From Rhodoligotrophos defluvii (GTDB taxonomy: Bacteria > Pseudomonadota > Alphaproteobacteria > Rhizobiales > Im1), in the NCBI RefSeq assembly GCF_005281615.1, contig NZ_SZZM01000003.1, positions 352,207 to 416,206 on the forward strand: a DNA stretch of 64,000 bases, written 5' to 3'. Each line of letters begins with the position of its first letter. The first letter of the stretch is position 1. The translations under genes were made by a program, and so were the position numbers. Of this stretch, positions 1 to 10,325 are shown piece by piece. The notes below the pieces were generated by a model. It was not told the origin of the DNA, searched no databases, and saw nothing but the letters and a program-made list of their open reading frames with translations.

Positions 1-2037
<2,037 letters not shown>

Positions 2038-2077
2038 GCCTGACGGTGTCCTGATCCTTGCTCGATGCTGATTCGCC

Positions 2078-2557
2078 CTAATCAGTATCCTTGGGAATTT
2101 CGTCCGGCGCCATCTCGGGCGTGGTCGTGCCGCCGTCCGGCGCCGCCTCCGGCGCCTTGCTGGGGTCGGTGCACCCGGTGAGCCAGACATCGAACACCGG
2201 ATGCTCCAAGGCGTTGAGCCCGGGGCTTTCCGCGAACATCCAGCCCGAGAAGATCCGCTTCTTGGAGCCATCCTCCTCCAGCTCATCGATCTCGACGAAA
2301 GTGGAGGTCTTGGGCTCCTCGGTGGGAGGCCTGGAATAGCAGACCCGCGGCGTGACCTCGATCTGGCCGAAGCGCTTGGTGCTGTTGATGGGCACATGGA
2401 AGGAGGTAATGGTCGCGGTGATCTTATCAAGCCCCGAAAACACGGCGACCGGATTGGCGATCGCCTCCGCACGTGCCGCCGGAGATGAGCCAAGCACGGC
2501 GCCGAGGCCGAAAACGGCAGCCAAGACACGGGTTGAGCTGAAGCGCAGGCTAGGCAT
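2078..2557 (-). CDS. DUF2155 domain-containing exported protein
   Basis: This is a 159-residue protein of the alphaproteobacterial DUF2155 family, whose function is unknown. The first 27 or so residues (MPSLRFSSTRVLAAVFGLG, ending ARA) form a signal peptide, so the product should be periplasmic. The family signature is the C-terminal run FSGWMFAESPGLNALEHP followed by VFDVWLTGC. The last 30 residues are Pro/Asp/Glu-rich and look disordered. I chose the ATG at 2557, which leaves the signal peptide at the N-terminus; an upstream in-frame start at 2605 would bury it. That ATG shares one base with the methyltransferase stop, implying translational coupling. In other alphaproteobacteria the gene also sits near mlaD and NDUFA12-type genes, as here. 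Confidence 0.85.
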   Translation of the reverse strand: MPSLRFSSTRVLAAVFGLGAVLGSSPAARAEAIANPVAVFSGLDKITATITSFHVPINSTKRFGQIEVTPRVCYSRPPTEEPKTSTFVEIDELEEDGSKKRIFSGWMFAESPGLNALEHPVFDVWLTGCTDPSKAPEAAPDGGTTTPEMAPDEIPKDTD

Positions 2558-3321
2558 CACCGAAGCTTGGCCTCGACTCTGATGCGCATGTAGTCGGCGG
2601 TCCAATTGCCTGCGCGATCACGCAGTGTGGGCGCCAGCAGGTCCTCCACTTCCGCGACAACCGACTCGGCCTCTGATCCGAACTGCTCGAAGAACGGCTT
2701 GCGGAACACCACGAGCCAGCTGGCCATGCCGGTCTTGAGCGGCGTGGGCCGCGCGAACAACCCGATCCGCTTGACGTCGAAGCCGTGCGCGTCGAGCATC
2801 GCGCCATATTCCTCCGGGGTGGGAAAGAACCAAGGACCGGCTAGCGTCTCGTCCCCGCCGCGCCGGCGGGCAACGGCCCGCATGGCGGTGATGATCGCAG
2901 CCACATTGGTATGGCCCCCAAATTCGGCGACAAAGCGTCCGCCGGGCTTCAGCGCCCGCGCTATTCCATCGAGAACCCTTTCGGGCCGGGTCATCCAGTG
3001 CAGGGCGGCGTTCGAGAACACCGCGTCGAACGCGCTGACGAAGGTCAGCCCCTCGCCGTCCATGACCCGCGCGTCGACCCCGCGGGCGCGGGCAGCCGCC
3101 ACCATCTCGGGACTCGAGTCCACGCCCACCACGTCGGCGCCAGCGGCTTTCAAGGCCGCTGTCAGCACCCCGTCGCCGCAGCCGAGATCGAGAATGCGCT
3201 CGCCCGGCTGCGCTGCAAGCCATTCGAGTACCGCCCCGGCGAGGTCGGCCACGAAGCGGCCGTGAGCCGCATAGGTGTCGGGCGCCCATGTCTGGGTGCG
3301 GGCCGGGGCTTCTGCCGTCAT
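2557..3321 (-). CDS. class I SAM-dependent methyltransferase
   Basis: This 254-residue protein has the class I methyltransferase fold. Motif I is ILDLGCGDG near residue 43, followed by the acidic motif II (VVGVDSSPEM) and the motif IV region VFSNAALHWM. The HWM and FGGHTN features resemble trans-aconitate methyltransferase and small-molecule methyltransferases, but the substrate cannot be read from the sequence. The ATG at 3321 overlaps the mlaD stop by four bases (ATGA), so the two are probably translated from one mRNA. The Ala/Arg-rich upstream extension in the same frame is rejected because it lies inside mlaD. The gene's place between mlaD and DUF2155 suggests co-expression with envelope genes, not a proven role in them. 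Confidence 0.82.
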   Translation of the reverse strand: MTAEAPARTQTWAPDTYAAHGRFVADLAGAVLEWLAAQPGERILDLGCGDGVLTAALKAAGADVVGVDSSPEMVAAARARGVDARVMDGEGLTFVSAFDAVFSNAALHWMTRPERVLDGIARALKPGGRFVAEFGGHTNVAAIITAMRAVARRRGGDETLAGPWFFPTPEEYGAMLDAHGFDVKRIGLFARPTPLKTGMASWLVVFRKPFFEQFGSEAESVVAEVEDLLAPTLRDRAGNWTADYMRIRVEAKLR

Positions 3322-3863
3322 TGCTCCGCCCCGGATTGCGTGCCTTCCCCTGCGCCAGCCCCCGGGGCGGGTTGCGGTGCCGGCTCCGGTGTCGCACCGC
3401 TTGCGGGCGCGCTGGACTTCGACCCGCTGCCGGAACTGGCGAAGGAGCTCACGATGCTCCACAGATCGAGCGCCGACTGGGTGTACTGGAACTGGTCTCC
3501 CTCCTTCATCGCCGCCTCCGAGCCCCCCGGCTCGATGGCCACGTAGCTCGCGCCCAGCAGCCCTTCCGAGGTGATCTTGGCGGTCGAGTCCTCGGGGATC
3601 TTCACGCCGTTGTCGATGGCGAGCGTAAGAACCGCTTCATAGACGTCGTCGAGAGCCTGGCTGGTGACGCTGCCCACCTTGACCCCGGAAATGCGGACGT
3701 CCGATCCGGTGCTGACGCCGCCGAGGTTGTTGAATGAGGCCTTCACGTGATAGGCGCCGGATATCCCGCCGACGCCAGTCGTCGTATAGACGAAGAAAAG
3801 GAAAGCAGCCGCGACCGCGATGACGATCGCGCCGGTAACGGTTTCCACGACGTTCTGCTTCAT
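3318..3863 (-). CDS. mlaD: MlaD-type phospholipid transport substrate-binding protein
   Basis: This is the MCE-domain component of the Mla pathway, which moves phospholipids between outer and inner membrane. The 181 residues start with one N-terminal transmembrane anchor (about residues 8-28, GAIVIAVAAAFLFFVYTT). A single MCE domain follows at about 35-115, with KASFNNLGGVSTGSDVRISG and the SEGLLGASYVAIEPGG loop. A Ser/Pro/Ala-rich disordered tail closes the protein. MlaD forms a hexameric ring on the periplasmic face of the MlaFEDB complex. Here mlaE and mlaF are not adjacent, which is common in alphaproteobacteria. The gene overlaps the downstream methyltransferase by four bases. Confidence 0.9.
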   Translation of the reverse strand: MKQNVVETVTGAIVIAVAAAFLFFVYTTTGVGGISGAYHVKASFNNLGGVSTGSDVRISGVKVGSVTSQALDDVYEAVLTLAIDNGVKIPEDSTAKITSEGLLGASYVAIEPGGSEAAMKEGDQFQYTQSALDLWSIVSSFASSGSGSKSSAPASGATPEPAPQPAPGAGAGEGTQSGAEQ

Positions 3864-3968
3864 GGGGGAAAACCTCGATCCTTACTTTAGGCCCTGCACG
3901 ACGCTTATCGACGTAAGCTCATGAGCGCGAAAGGTCCGGGCGGCAGCGGCGATCACCCCGCCTTACCG

Positions 3969-4358
3969 TCACTCCGGCGTCCATGGCTCATAGTCTGGCC
4001 GTGCCACCACGCGAGGTTCGGGATTCGCGAGGCTGCCATGGGGCAGATAGCGCGGCGCTACCCCTGTCATATTGGGCATATAAGGCTTCTCCCAGGGGTG
4101 CGGCTGATAATTCTCCTGGCTCGGGGGTATGTCCACCCGATGGGCAAGCCAGCCATGCCAGCCCGGGGGCACCATGGAGGCTTCGACCACACCGCTATAG
4201 ACCACCCACCGGCGCTCGCCGTTGCGCTGCCGGTAGTATTTGTTGCCGAACTGGTCCTCGCCCACGAATTCCCCCTGGCGCGCGATCAGCAGCCTCGTGC
4301 CCAAGGTCTGGCTGTGCCACCAGGTGAAGAATTGCAGCAGAAATGACTTAACGCCCAT
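3969..4358 (-). CDS. NADH:ubiquinone oxidoreductase accessory subunit, NDUFA12 family
   Basis: This 129-residue protein is homologous to mitochondrial complex I subunit NDUFA12 (B17.2), a supernumerary subunit found in alphaproteobacteria. Recognisable segments are the N-terminal FTWWHSQTLGTRL, then GEFVGEDQFGNKYY and RRWVVYSGVVEAS, and the central VPPGWHGWLAHRVD. The C-terminal PNMTGV and YLPHGSL motifs are also typical. It should sit peripherally on complex I at the inner membrane. It is monocistronic or the first gene of the mlaD run: 105 bp separate it from the mlaD start, and it lies divergent to nrdJ. The gene is a good lineage marker for an alphaproteobacterial host. Confidence 0.9.
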   Translation of the reverse strand: MGVKSFLLQFFTWWHSQTLGTRLLIARQGEFVGEDQFGNKYYRQRNGERRWVVYSGVVEASMVPPGWHGWLAHRVDIPPSQENYQPHPWEKPYMPNMTGVAPRYLPHGSLANPEPRVVARPDYEPWTPE

Positions 4359-4583
4359 GATGCGTCTGGCTCCGGGGTCCCCGCGAGCGGCGTTGGCCGT
4401 AGCGTCTCGAGCTGTGCCACGGGCCGTGCCGCGTCCATGTCAGGACCGTCTTATGACGCAACAGGCGTGATCCGTCCACTGCGACCTGGCCGTGGGGGCG
4501 CCGGAGCCTTGCCGGGCATGCGCTTCGCCGCAGAATCGCCCTGCCGACAACCTGGAGGAAAAGCTGTTAACAAACCGTTAATG

Positions 4584-4599
4584 GTGCCAGATATGGTGT
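4584..4599 (+). promoter_or_regulatory. candidate NrdR box 1 upstream of nrdJ
   Basis: The 16-mer GTGCCAGATATGGTGT matches the remembered NrdR consensus acaCwAtATaTwGtgt at 10 of 16 positions, including the ATAT core and the right GTGT half. Alone it would be weak. It gains weight from lying exactly 31 bp upstream, start to start, of a better box, the three-turn spacing described for tandem NrdR sites before ribonucleotide reductase genes. Confidence 0.5.
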
Positions 4600-4614
4600 G
4601 GACAGGCTACCTGC

Positions 4615-4630
4615 ACACAATCTGTTGTCT
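4615..4630 (+). promoter_or_regulatory. candidate NrdR box 2 upstream of nrdJ
   Basis: ACACAATCTGTTGTCT matches the NrdR consensus at 13 of 16 positions, with inverted halves ACAA and TTGT around a four-base centre. Together with box 1 it suggests repression of nrdJ by NrdR when dATP or ATP loads the repressor. The nrdR gene itself is not in the window. Confidence 0.6.
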
Positions 4631-4921
4631 TTTTGCAGTTATGTTCAGTTGACGCCTGATCTGCGCATTGGCATCATCGGGAGACTTCGAGAGAGTCGCC
4701 TTTGCCCGTTGCGGCATGTGCGGCGGAGGGGCACGCAGGAGCTTTTCGGGGCAGATTCGGCAGGTTGTCGGCAGCCGGAGTTTGGGCTGCGACGCATGTT
4801 TTTTGTCCTGAATCACGCCTACTGCTTCGGTTAACCCTGGCCCCCTCCGCCGGGATAACACAGTCGAACAGGAGGCGCTCCTCGATCCGTGATTGTCTTT
4901 GTACCATTGGGGAGCTGACCG

Positions 4922-7900
4922 ATGCGCATCGAGCGCCGATACACTGTCGCCGGAACGACGCCTTTTGACGGACTGACGTTCCGGCGCGCCACGAGCGAGA
5001 TCCGCAATCCCGACGGATCGACCGTGTTCAAGCTCGAGAACATCGAGGTTCCCGCGTTCTGGAGCCAGGTGGCCTGCGACATTCTCGCCCAGAAATACTT
5101 CCGCAAGGCCGGTGTGCCTGCGCGCCTGAAGCGTGTGGAGGAAGAGACCGTCCCGTCATGGCTGTGGCGCTCGGTTCCGGATGAAGCGGCGCTCGCCGCG
5201 CTGCCGGAGAAGGAGCGCTATACGACCGAAACCTCCGTCAAGCAGGTCTGCCACCGGTTGGCCGGCACCTGGACCTATTGGGGCTGGAAGGGCGGCTATT
5301 TCGACGGGGAGGAGGATGCGCGCGCCTTCTATGACGAGCTGTGCTTCATGCTCGTCACCCAGAAATGCGCGCCCAACAGCCCGCAATGGTTCAATACGGG
5401 CCTGCACTGGGCCTATGGGATCGACGGCCCGTCGCAGGGCCACTTCTACGTGGACCCGGCCACCGGCAAGCTCACGAAGTCGAAATCGGCCTATGAGCAC
5501 CCGCAGCCCCATGCCTGCTTCATCCAGTCGGTCGAGGACGACCTGGTGAATGAAGGCGGCATCATGGACCTGTGGGTGCGCGAGGCGCGCCTGTTCAAAT
5601 ATGGCTCCGGCACCGGCTCCAATTTCTCGCGCATCCGCGGCGAGAACGAGCCCTTGTCCGGCGGCGGCAAGTCATCGGGCCTGATGAGCTTCCTCAAGAT
5701 CGGCGACCGGGCCGCGGGGGCGATCAAGTCAGGCGGCACCACCCGGCGCGCCGCGAAGATGGTGGTGGTCGACATCGATCACCCCGACATCGAGGACTAT
5801 ATCGACTGGAAGGTGAAGGAGGAGCAGAAGGTCGCCGCGCTGGTTGCGGGCTCGCGCACGGTCAAGCAGCACCTCACGGCGGTGCTCAAGGCCTGCCTCA
5901 ACTGCGAGGGCTCCGGCGATGACTGCTTCGATGTCGCCAAGAACCCGGCGCTGAAGCGCGCGGTCAAGGCGGCGCGGCGGGCCCACGTGCCGGAAGCTTA
6001 TGTCCGTCGGGTCATCGAGAGAGCGCGCCAGGGCGAGGACAAGGTCGATTTCGACACCTATGACACCGACTGGGATTCGGAGGCCTATCGCACGGTTTCC
6101 GGCCAGAACTCGAACAACTCGGTACGGGTGACGGATGAGTTTCTCGATGCCGTCCTGAAGGGTGGAGACTGGCCGCTCTACTGGCGCACGAAGCAGGGCG
6201 TCGCCAAGACGGTCAAGGCCCGCCATCTCTGGGACAAGATCGCCTACGCGGCCTGGGCCTGCGCCGATCCCGGCATCCAGTTCCACACCACCATCAACGA
6301 CTGGCACACCTGCCCAGAGAGCGGCCCCATCCGCGCGTCCAACCCGTGCTCGGAATACATGTTCCTCGACGATACGGCGTGCAATCTGGCGTCGCTCAAC
6401 CTGCTGCAGTTCCGCAACCGCGAGACGGGCGCGTTCGAGGTGGAGCTGTTCGAGCATGCCACCCGGCTCTGGACCATCGTTCTGGAGATCTCGGTGCTTA
6501 TGGCCCAGTTCCCGTCGCGGGAGATCGCCAGGCTCTCCTACGAGTACCGCACCCTGGGCTTAGGCTTCGCCAATATCGGCGGGCTGCTCATGACCTCGGG
6601 CATCGCCTATGATTCTGATGAGGCGCGCGCACTGTGCGGGGCGATCAGCGCCGTCATGACGGGAGTTGCCTACGCCACGTCGGCCGAAATGGCCGCCGAG
6701 CTCGGCGCGTTCCCCGGCTTTGCCAAGAACCGGGACGCCATGCTCCGGGTGATGCGCAATCACCGCACTGCCGCTTACGGCCGGCACCAGGGCTATGAGG
6801 CCTTGAGCATCGCGCCGGTGCCGCTCGACCAGGAATCCTGCCGCGACACGGCATTGATCGCTCATGCCAAGGCGGCCTGGGACCGGGCGGTCGAGCTGGG
6901 CGAGCGCTTTGGCTATCGCAACGCCCAGGCCACGGTGATCGCGCCGACCGGCACCATCGGCCTCGTGATGGACTGCGACACCACCGGCATCGAGCCCGAT
7001 TTTGCCCTGGTGAAGTTCAAGAAGCTGGCTGGCGGCGGCTATTTCAAGATCATCAACCAGGCGGTGCCGGAGGCGCTGCGCTCCCTGGGCTACAGGCCCG
7101 AGCAGATCAAGGACATGGTCGACTACGCAGTGGGGCACGGCACGCTCAAGGGCGCGCCCGGCATCAATCACGAGACGCTCAAGGCCAAGGGCTTCACCGA
7201 CGCGGTGATCGAGAAGATCGAGCAGAGTCTCACCACCGCCTTCGACATCAAGTTCGCCTTCAACAAGTGGAGCCTGGGCGAGGCGTTCTGCCGCGAGGTG
7301 CTGAACCTCTCGGACGAGCAGCTCGCCGACATGAATTTCGACATGCTCGCAGCGCTCGGCTTCTCCAGGAAGGAGATCGAGTCGGCCAACACTTTCTGCT
7401 GCGGGGCCATGACCCTCGAGGGCGCCCCGCATCTTCTGCCCGAGCACCTGCCGGTGTTCGATTGCGCCAACCCTTGCGGCCGCATCGGCAAGCGCTGCCT
7501 CTCGGTCGAGAGCCACATCCGCATGATGGCGGCCGCCCAGCCCTTCATCTCCGGCGCCATTTCCAAGACCATCAACATGCCGCACGAGGCAACCGTCGAG
7601 GACGCCAAGGAGGCTTACATGCTCTCCTGGCGGCTGGCCCTGAAGGCCAATGCGCTTTACCGCGACGGCTCCAAGCTGTCGCAGCCGCTCTCCTCGCAGC
7701 TGATCGCCGATGACGAGGACGAGCTGGACGACTTCCTGGAGCAGCCGCAGGCACAGCGGGTGGAACGGGTGGTCGAGCGCATCGTCGAGAAAGTCATCGA
7801 GGTGCAGAAGCGGCAGAAGCTGCCGCATCGCCGCAAGGGTTACACCCAGAAGGCGCTGGTGGGCGGCCACAAGGTGTATCTGCGCACCGGCGAATACGAA

Positions 7901-8644
7901 GACGGCCGGCTGGGTGAGATCTTCATCGACATGCACAAGGAGGGCGCGGCCTTTCGGGCGATGATGAACAACTTCGCCATCGCCGTGTCCCTGGGCCTGC
8001 AATACGGCGTGCCGCTGGAGGAATATGTGGAGGCCTTCACCTTCACCCGCTTCGAGCCGGCCGGCCTGGTGCAGGGCAATGAGGCGATCAAGAACGCCAC
8101 CTCCATCCTCGACTATGTGTTCCGCGAGCTTGCGGTATCCTATCTCGGCCGCAACGATCTCGCCCATGTGGATCCGGCCGACATCGGCTTCGATGCCTTG
8201 GGCAAGGGCGACGTCGAAGGCAAGGCGCCCGATGGGGAGGATGAGCTGCACGGACCGCGTGTGCCGGCCGCCCTGCCCGCCGCCAAATATCTGTCGACCG
8301 GCTATATCCGGCAGAAGGTCTCCGGCAACGTGGTGGTGATGGCCAAGAACGCGATGGCTTCCTCCGCATCGGCGACAGCTCTGCAGCACCAGCTGGAGCA
8401 GGCTTATGCAAGCGGTCCATCAGCGATCGGCACGCTCGCTTACGAGGCCCGCACGGAAGCCACCTTGCACGGCTTTGCCGACAGCGCGGCGCAGCCAATC
8501 GTGGATGATCTCTCGCGGCGGGCGGAAGCGCGCATGAAGGGCTATGAGGGCGAGGCCTGCGGCGAATGCGGCAACTTCACCATGGTGCGCAATGGCACCT
8601 GCCTCAAATGCGACACCTGCGGCTCGACCAGCGGCTGCAGTTGA
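4922..8644 (+). CDS. nrdJ: adenosylcobalamin-dependent (class II) ribonucleoside-diphosphate reductase
   Basis: This enzyme reduces ribonucleotides to deoxyribonucleotides using adenosylcobalamin, without oxygen and without a NrdB partner. The 1240-residue length is usual for the alphaproteobacterial NrdJ. Visible features are the N-terminal [13 protein letters not shown] segment, [14 protein letters not shown] near residue 147, and the active-site strand [21 protein letters not shown] near 472-492. Later come [19 protein letters not shown] and the C-terminal zinc-ribbon/redox tail with CGECGNF and CLKCDTCG, ending SGCS. The ATG at 4922 lies 4-9 bases after a GGGGAG Shine-Dalgarno. It is monocistronic: a divergent gene lies upstream and a terminator follows 20 bp after the stop. 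Tandem NrdR boxes upstream suggest dNTP-responsive repression. Confidence 0.95.
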   Translation: MRIERRYTVAGTTPFDGLTFRRATSEIRNPDGSTVFKLENIEVPAFWSQVACDILAQKYFRKAGVPARLKRVEEETVPSWLWRSVPDEAALAALPEKERYTTETSVKQVCHRLAGTWTYWGWKGGYFDGEEDARAFYDELCFMLVTQKCAPNSPQWFNTGLHWAYGIDGPSQGHFYVDPATGKLTKSKSAYEHPQPHACFIQSVEDDLVNEGGIMDLWVREARLFKYGSGTGSNFSRIRGENEPLSGGGKSSGLMSFLKIGDRAAGAIKSGGTTRRAAKMVVVDIDHPDIEDYIDWKVKEEQKVAALVAGSRTVKQHLTAVLKACLNCEGSGDDCFDVAKNPALKRAVKAARRAHVPEAYVRRVIERARQGEDKVDFDTYDTDWDSEAYRTVSGQNSNNSVRVTDEFLDAVLKGGDWPLYWRTKQGVAKTVKARHLWDKIAYAAWACADPGIQFHTTINDWHTCPESGPIRASNPCSEYMFLDDTACNLASLNLLQFRNRETGAFEVELFEHATRLWTIVLEISVLMAQFPSREIARLSYEYRTLGLGFANIGGLLMTSGIAYDSDEARALCGAISAVMTGVAYATSAEMAAELGAFPGFAKNRDAMLRVMRNHRTAAYGRHQGYEALSIAPVPLDQESCRDTALIAHAKAAWDRAVELGERFGYRNAQATVIAPTGTIGLVMDCDTTGIEPDFALVKFKKLAGGGYFKIINQAVPEALRSLGYRPEQIKDMVDYAVGHGTLKGAPGINHETLKAKGFTDAVIEKIEQSLTTAFDIKFAFNKWSLGEAFCREVLNLSDEQLADMNFDMLAALGFSRKEIESANTFCCGAMTLEGAPHLLPEHLPVFDCANPCGRIGKRCLSVESHIRMMAAAQPFISGAISKTINMPHEATVEDAKEAYMLSWRLALKANALYRDGSKLSQPLSSQLIADDEDELDDFLEQPQAQRVERVVERIVEKVIEVQKRQKLPHRRKGYTQKALVGGHKVYLRTGEYEDGRLGEIFIDMHKEGAAFRAMMNNFAIAVSLGLQYGVPLEEYVEAFTFTRFEPAGLVQGNEAIKNATSILDYVFRELAVSYLGRNDLAHVDPADIGFDALGKGDVEGKAPDGEDELHGPRVPAALPAAKYLSTGYIRQKVSGNVVVMAKNAMASSASATALQHQLEQAYASGPSAIGTLAYEARTEATLHGFADSAAQPIVDDLSRRAEARMKGYEGEACGECGNFTMVRNGTCLKCDTCGSTSGCS

Positions 8645-8662
8645 TCGGGACGAGATGATGGG

Positions 8663-8691
8663 AAAGGCCCGGGCACTGCTCGGGCCTTTTT
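8663..8691 (+). terminator. rho-independent terminator after nrdJ
   Basis: AAAGGCCCGGGC at 8663-8674 pairs with GCTCGGGCCTTT at 8678-8689 around a three-base loop, with one G-T pair, and runs into a T-tract at 8687-8691. The symmetric A and T ends mean it could also stop transcription of the converging ceramidase-like gene, whose stop codon lies at 8694. Confidence 0.88.
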
Positions 8692-8693
8692 GC

Positions 8694-9362
8694 TTAACTG
8701 GCCGAGGCTTTCGCCCTACCCCACCGCACCCCGGCCTCCAGGAGCAGGTACAGCACGAGGCTGTTGAGGATGTGCCACATATAATGCACGCCGATCGGCA
8801 GGATCGGGCAGATCGCCTGGTCGATAGTACGGAAGGTGAGCGAGATCAGGAACACGCCCCCTGCCCCGGCGAACCAGTGACCGGCTGGATGGTCACGGTG
8901 GATCAGCAGAGCGCCGACGCCGGCCATGGCGAAGAACGCCGGCAGATAGCTGCCGGAGCCGTTCATGAAACCGCGCGGCAGGCTTTCGCCGAAAATCCAC
9001 GATGCGCCGAAGAACAGGGCCGTGGTGAGCAATGCGGCCGGCCAGTCGAGCCCCAGGAACCGTCGCATCGCGAACAGGAAGAACATGTAGATGAACAGCG
9101 TGATCGGCACCACGTCGGCCAGCATCGCCCAGCGGGTGCCGACGAGATGGAAGGCAGTCGAGCCCGCGCCGATCACCGCCACCAGGATAATGAGCAGCCA
9201 GAGAAAGCCGTCATTGCGCGCGTTCACGCCTTGCCAGGCGTGGCGAGCGGCCAGGACTGCGGCAATGAAGAAGGCGAGGTTCGAGAGCACGTTGAGCGGC
9301 TCGGCCCATAACCCGGGCGCGAGCCGCTCGCAGTAGAGATCGACCGGCGCGAACCAGTCCAT
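8694..9362 (-). CDS. ceramidase-like integral membrane hydrolase (CREST superfamily)
   Basis: This 222-residue polytopic membrane protein has about seven hydrophobic segments. It carries the scattered residues of the alkaline ceramidase/PAQR/Per1 (CREST) superfamily. These are YCER with WAEPLNVLSN near the N-terminus, the STAFH serine-histidine motif after the second helix, an aspartate in LADVVPITLF, and the C-terminal metal-type GVHYMWHILNS with two histidines plus DQAICP. The family includes zinc-dependent ceramidases, so lipid amide hydrolysis is the likely chemistry. Whether the host makes sphingolipids cannot be told from this window. It is convergent with nrdJ and 19 bp downstream of the L,D-transpeptidase on the same strand. 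Confidence 0.75.
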   Translation of the reverse strand: MDWFAPVDLYCERLAPGLWAEPLNVLSNLAFFIAAVLAARHAWQGVNARNDGFLWLLIILVAVIGAGSTAFHLVGTRWAMLADVVPITLFIYMFFLFAMRRFLGLDWPAALLTTALFFGASWIFGESLPRGFMNGSGSYLPAFFAMAGVGALLIHRDHPAGHWFAGAGGVFLISLTFRTIDQAICPILPIGVHYMWHILNSLVLYLLLEAGVRWGRAKASAS

Positions 9363-9381
9363 TCAGGTCAACGGATCGCCG

Positions 9382-9999
9382 TCAATGATAGACATAGACC
9401 CGGGCACCGACCCTGACCCGGTCATACAGGTCGATGACGTCGTTGTTCATCAGGCGGATGCAGCCCGAGGACATGGCCCGCCCGATGCTGCGCGGATCAT
9501 TGGTGCCGTGGATGCGGTAGAGGGTCGATCCGATATAGATCGCCCGCGCGCCGAGCGGGTTGCCTGGGCCGCCGGCCATGGTCACCGGCAGGCCGGGCTG
9601 GCGCTTGCGCATCTCCGGGGGCGGAGTCCAGCGCGGCCATTCCGCTTTGCGCGAGACCCTGTGCACGCCGGACCACTGGAAGCCCTCGCGCCCGACCCCG
9701 ACCGCATAGCGCATGGCTTTGCCGCCCGGCATCACGTAGTAGAGCGCCCGCTCGCTCGTATCGATCACGATCGATCCGGGCTTCTTGTTGGTCCTGTAGG
9801 CGACGATCCGTCGGGTGGTGCTGGTCGAACGGCTGGCCACACGCTGCCGCGCTTCCGGCCGGGTGACGCCGCCCTGAAACAGCTGGCTTAATGTGACATA
9901 TCCATCATTGAGCTGCCGGGCTTCCGCCTGAGGAGGAAGTGCCGCCATGCCCAAAATCATAATTGAAAGCGTCGCGCCACTGAGCGATATGCGATTCAT
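9382..9999 (-). CDS. L,D-transpeptidase (YkuD domain), exported
   Basis: This is a periplasmic YkuD-fold enzyme that forms 3-3 peptidoglycan cross-links or attaches proteins to peptidoglycan. The 205 residues begin with a signal peptide (MNRISLSGATLSIMILGMA, cleaved near AEA). The YkuD domain spans about 85-205, from SIVIDTSERALYYV to the end. The catalytic signature HGTND then SSGCIRLMNNDV holds the nucleophilic cysteine; the ALGxRAIYIG region appears as NPLGARAIYIG. The ATG at 9999 is chosen because it places the signal peptide first; the ORF extends 81 codons upstream without one. Low-complexity Arg/Ser/Thr sequence links signal and catalytic domain. Many paralogues exist in alphaproteobacteria, so no gene symbol is given. 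Confidence 0.9.
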   Translation of the reverse strand: MNRISLSGATLSIMILGMAALPPQAEARQLNDGYVTLSQLFQGGVTRPEARQRVASRSTSTTRRIVAYRTNKKPGSIVIDTSERALYYVMPGGKAMRYAVGVGREGFQWSGVHRVSRKAEWPRWTPPPEMRKRQPGLPVTMAGGPGNPLGARAIYIGSTLYRIHGTNDPRSIGRAMSSGCIRLMNNDVIDLYDRVRVGARVYVYH

Positions 10000-10325
10000 G
10001 GCTACCCCATCTTGCCCCGGCGACGCCCCCCGGAATGAGACCGCAAGTCCCACCGTTCGGCAGTTGCGCCGCCTTGCTGATGAATTTTGGACGCCCCACC
10101 AAATCGATCCTATAGCAAGGCCTATCCACACAGGATGACATCCAATAGGAAAATTGAAAACAGTTCCTTTATACAGCTCAAGGATGCGGAAGGGTGACCG
10201 CACCGCTTTTGTTTTTATGGCAAAGGAAACTTTGACCGGCACTGTTGCATGGTTGCAGCCGGATACGGTGGCCTACCCTCGAGCCAGGTGGCTTATTATG
10301 TGCTGATCGGCCGTTTGAGCCTTGC
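10000..10325. other. 326-bp intergenic region between speE and the L,D-transpeptidase
   Basis: No gene is supported here. It carries the upstream region of the L,D-transpeptidase and the 3' end of the speE transcript, both on the minus strand. An A/T-richer stretch at about 10080-10220 could hold the transpeptidase promoter, but I cannot assign -35/-10 boxes with confidence. No T-tailed hairpin was found after speE, and no tRNA or other RNA gene was recognised. Confidence 0.5.

Larger units (their letters stand above)
4359..4921. other. 563-bp intergenic region, divergent promoters and long nrdJ leader
   Basis: No credible coding region is seen. It separates the NDUFA12-like gene (minus) from nrdJ (plus). 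Two candidate NrdR boxes lie at 4584-4599 and 4615-4630, so transcription of nrdJ probably starts near 4600-4650, giving a leader of about 270 nt. Inside the leader, GCAGCC at 4771-4776 can pair with GGCTGC at 4785-4790, and six T residues follow at 4799-4804. That could act as a weak attenuator, but the eight-base gap before the T-run makes it imperfect. I found no convincing cobalamin-riboswitch B12 box, although nrdJ needs B12. Confidence 0.6.

Noticed and set aside
4640-4921. Cobalamin riboswitch before nrdJ
   Set aside because: Expected for a B12-dependent enzyme's gene context, but no B12-box-like sequence was found in the leader.
6560-8389. 609-residue minus-strand reading frame
   Set aside because: It is antisense to nrdJ, has shadow-frame composition and no recognisable domain.
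10000-10325. tRNA or other structured RNA in the gap before speE
   Set aside because: No cloverleaf, T-loop sequence or CCA-like end was found.
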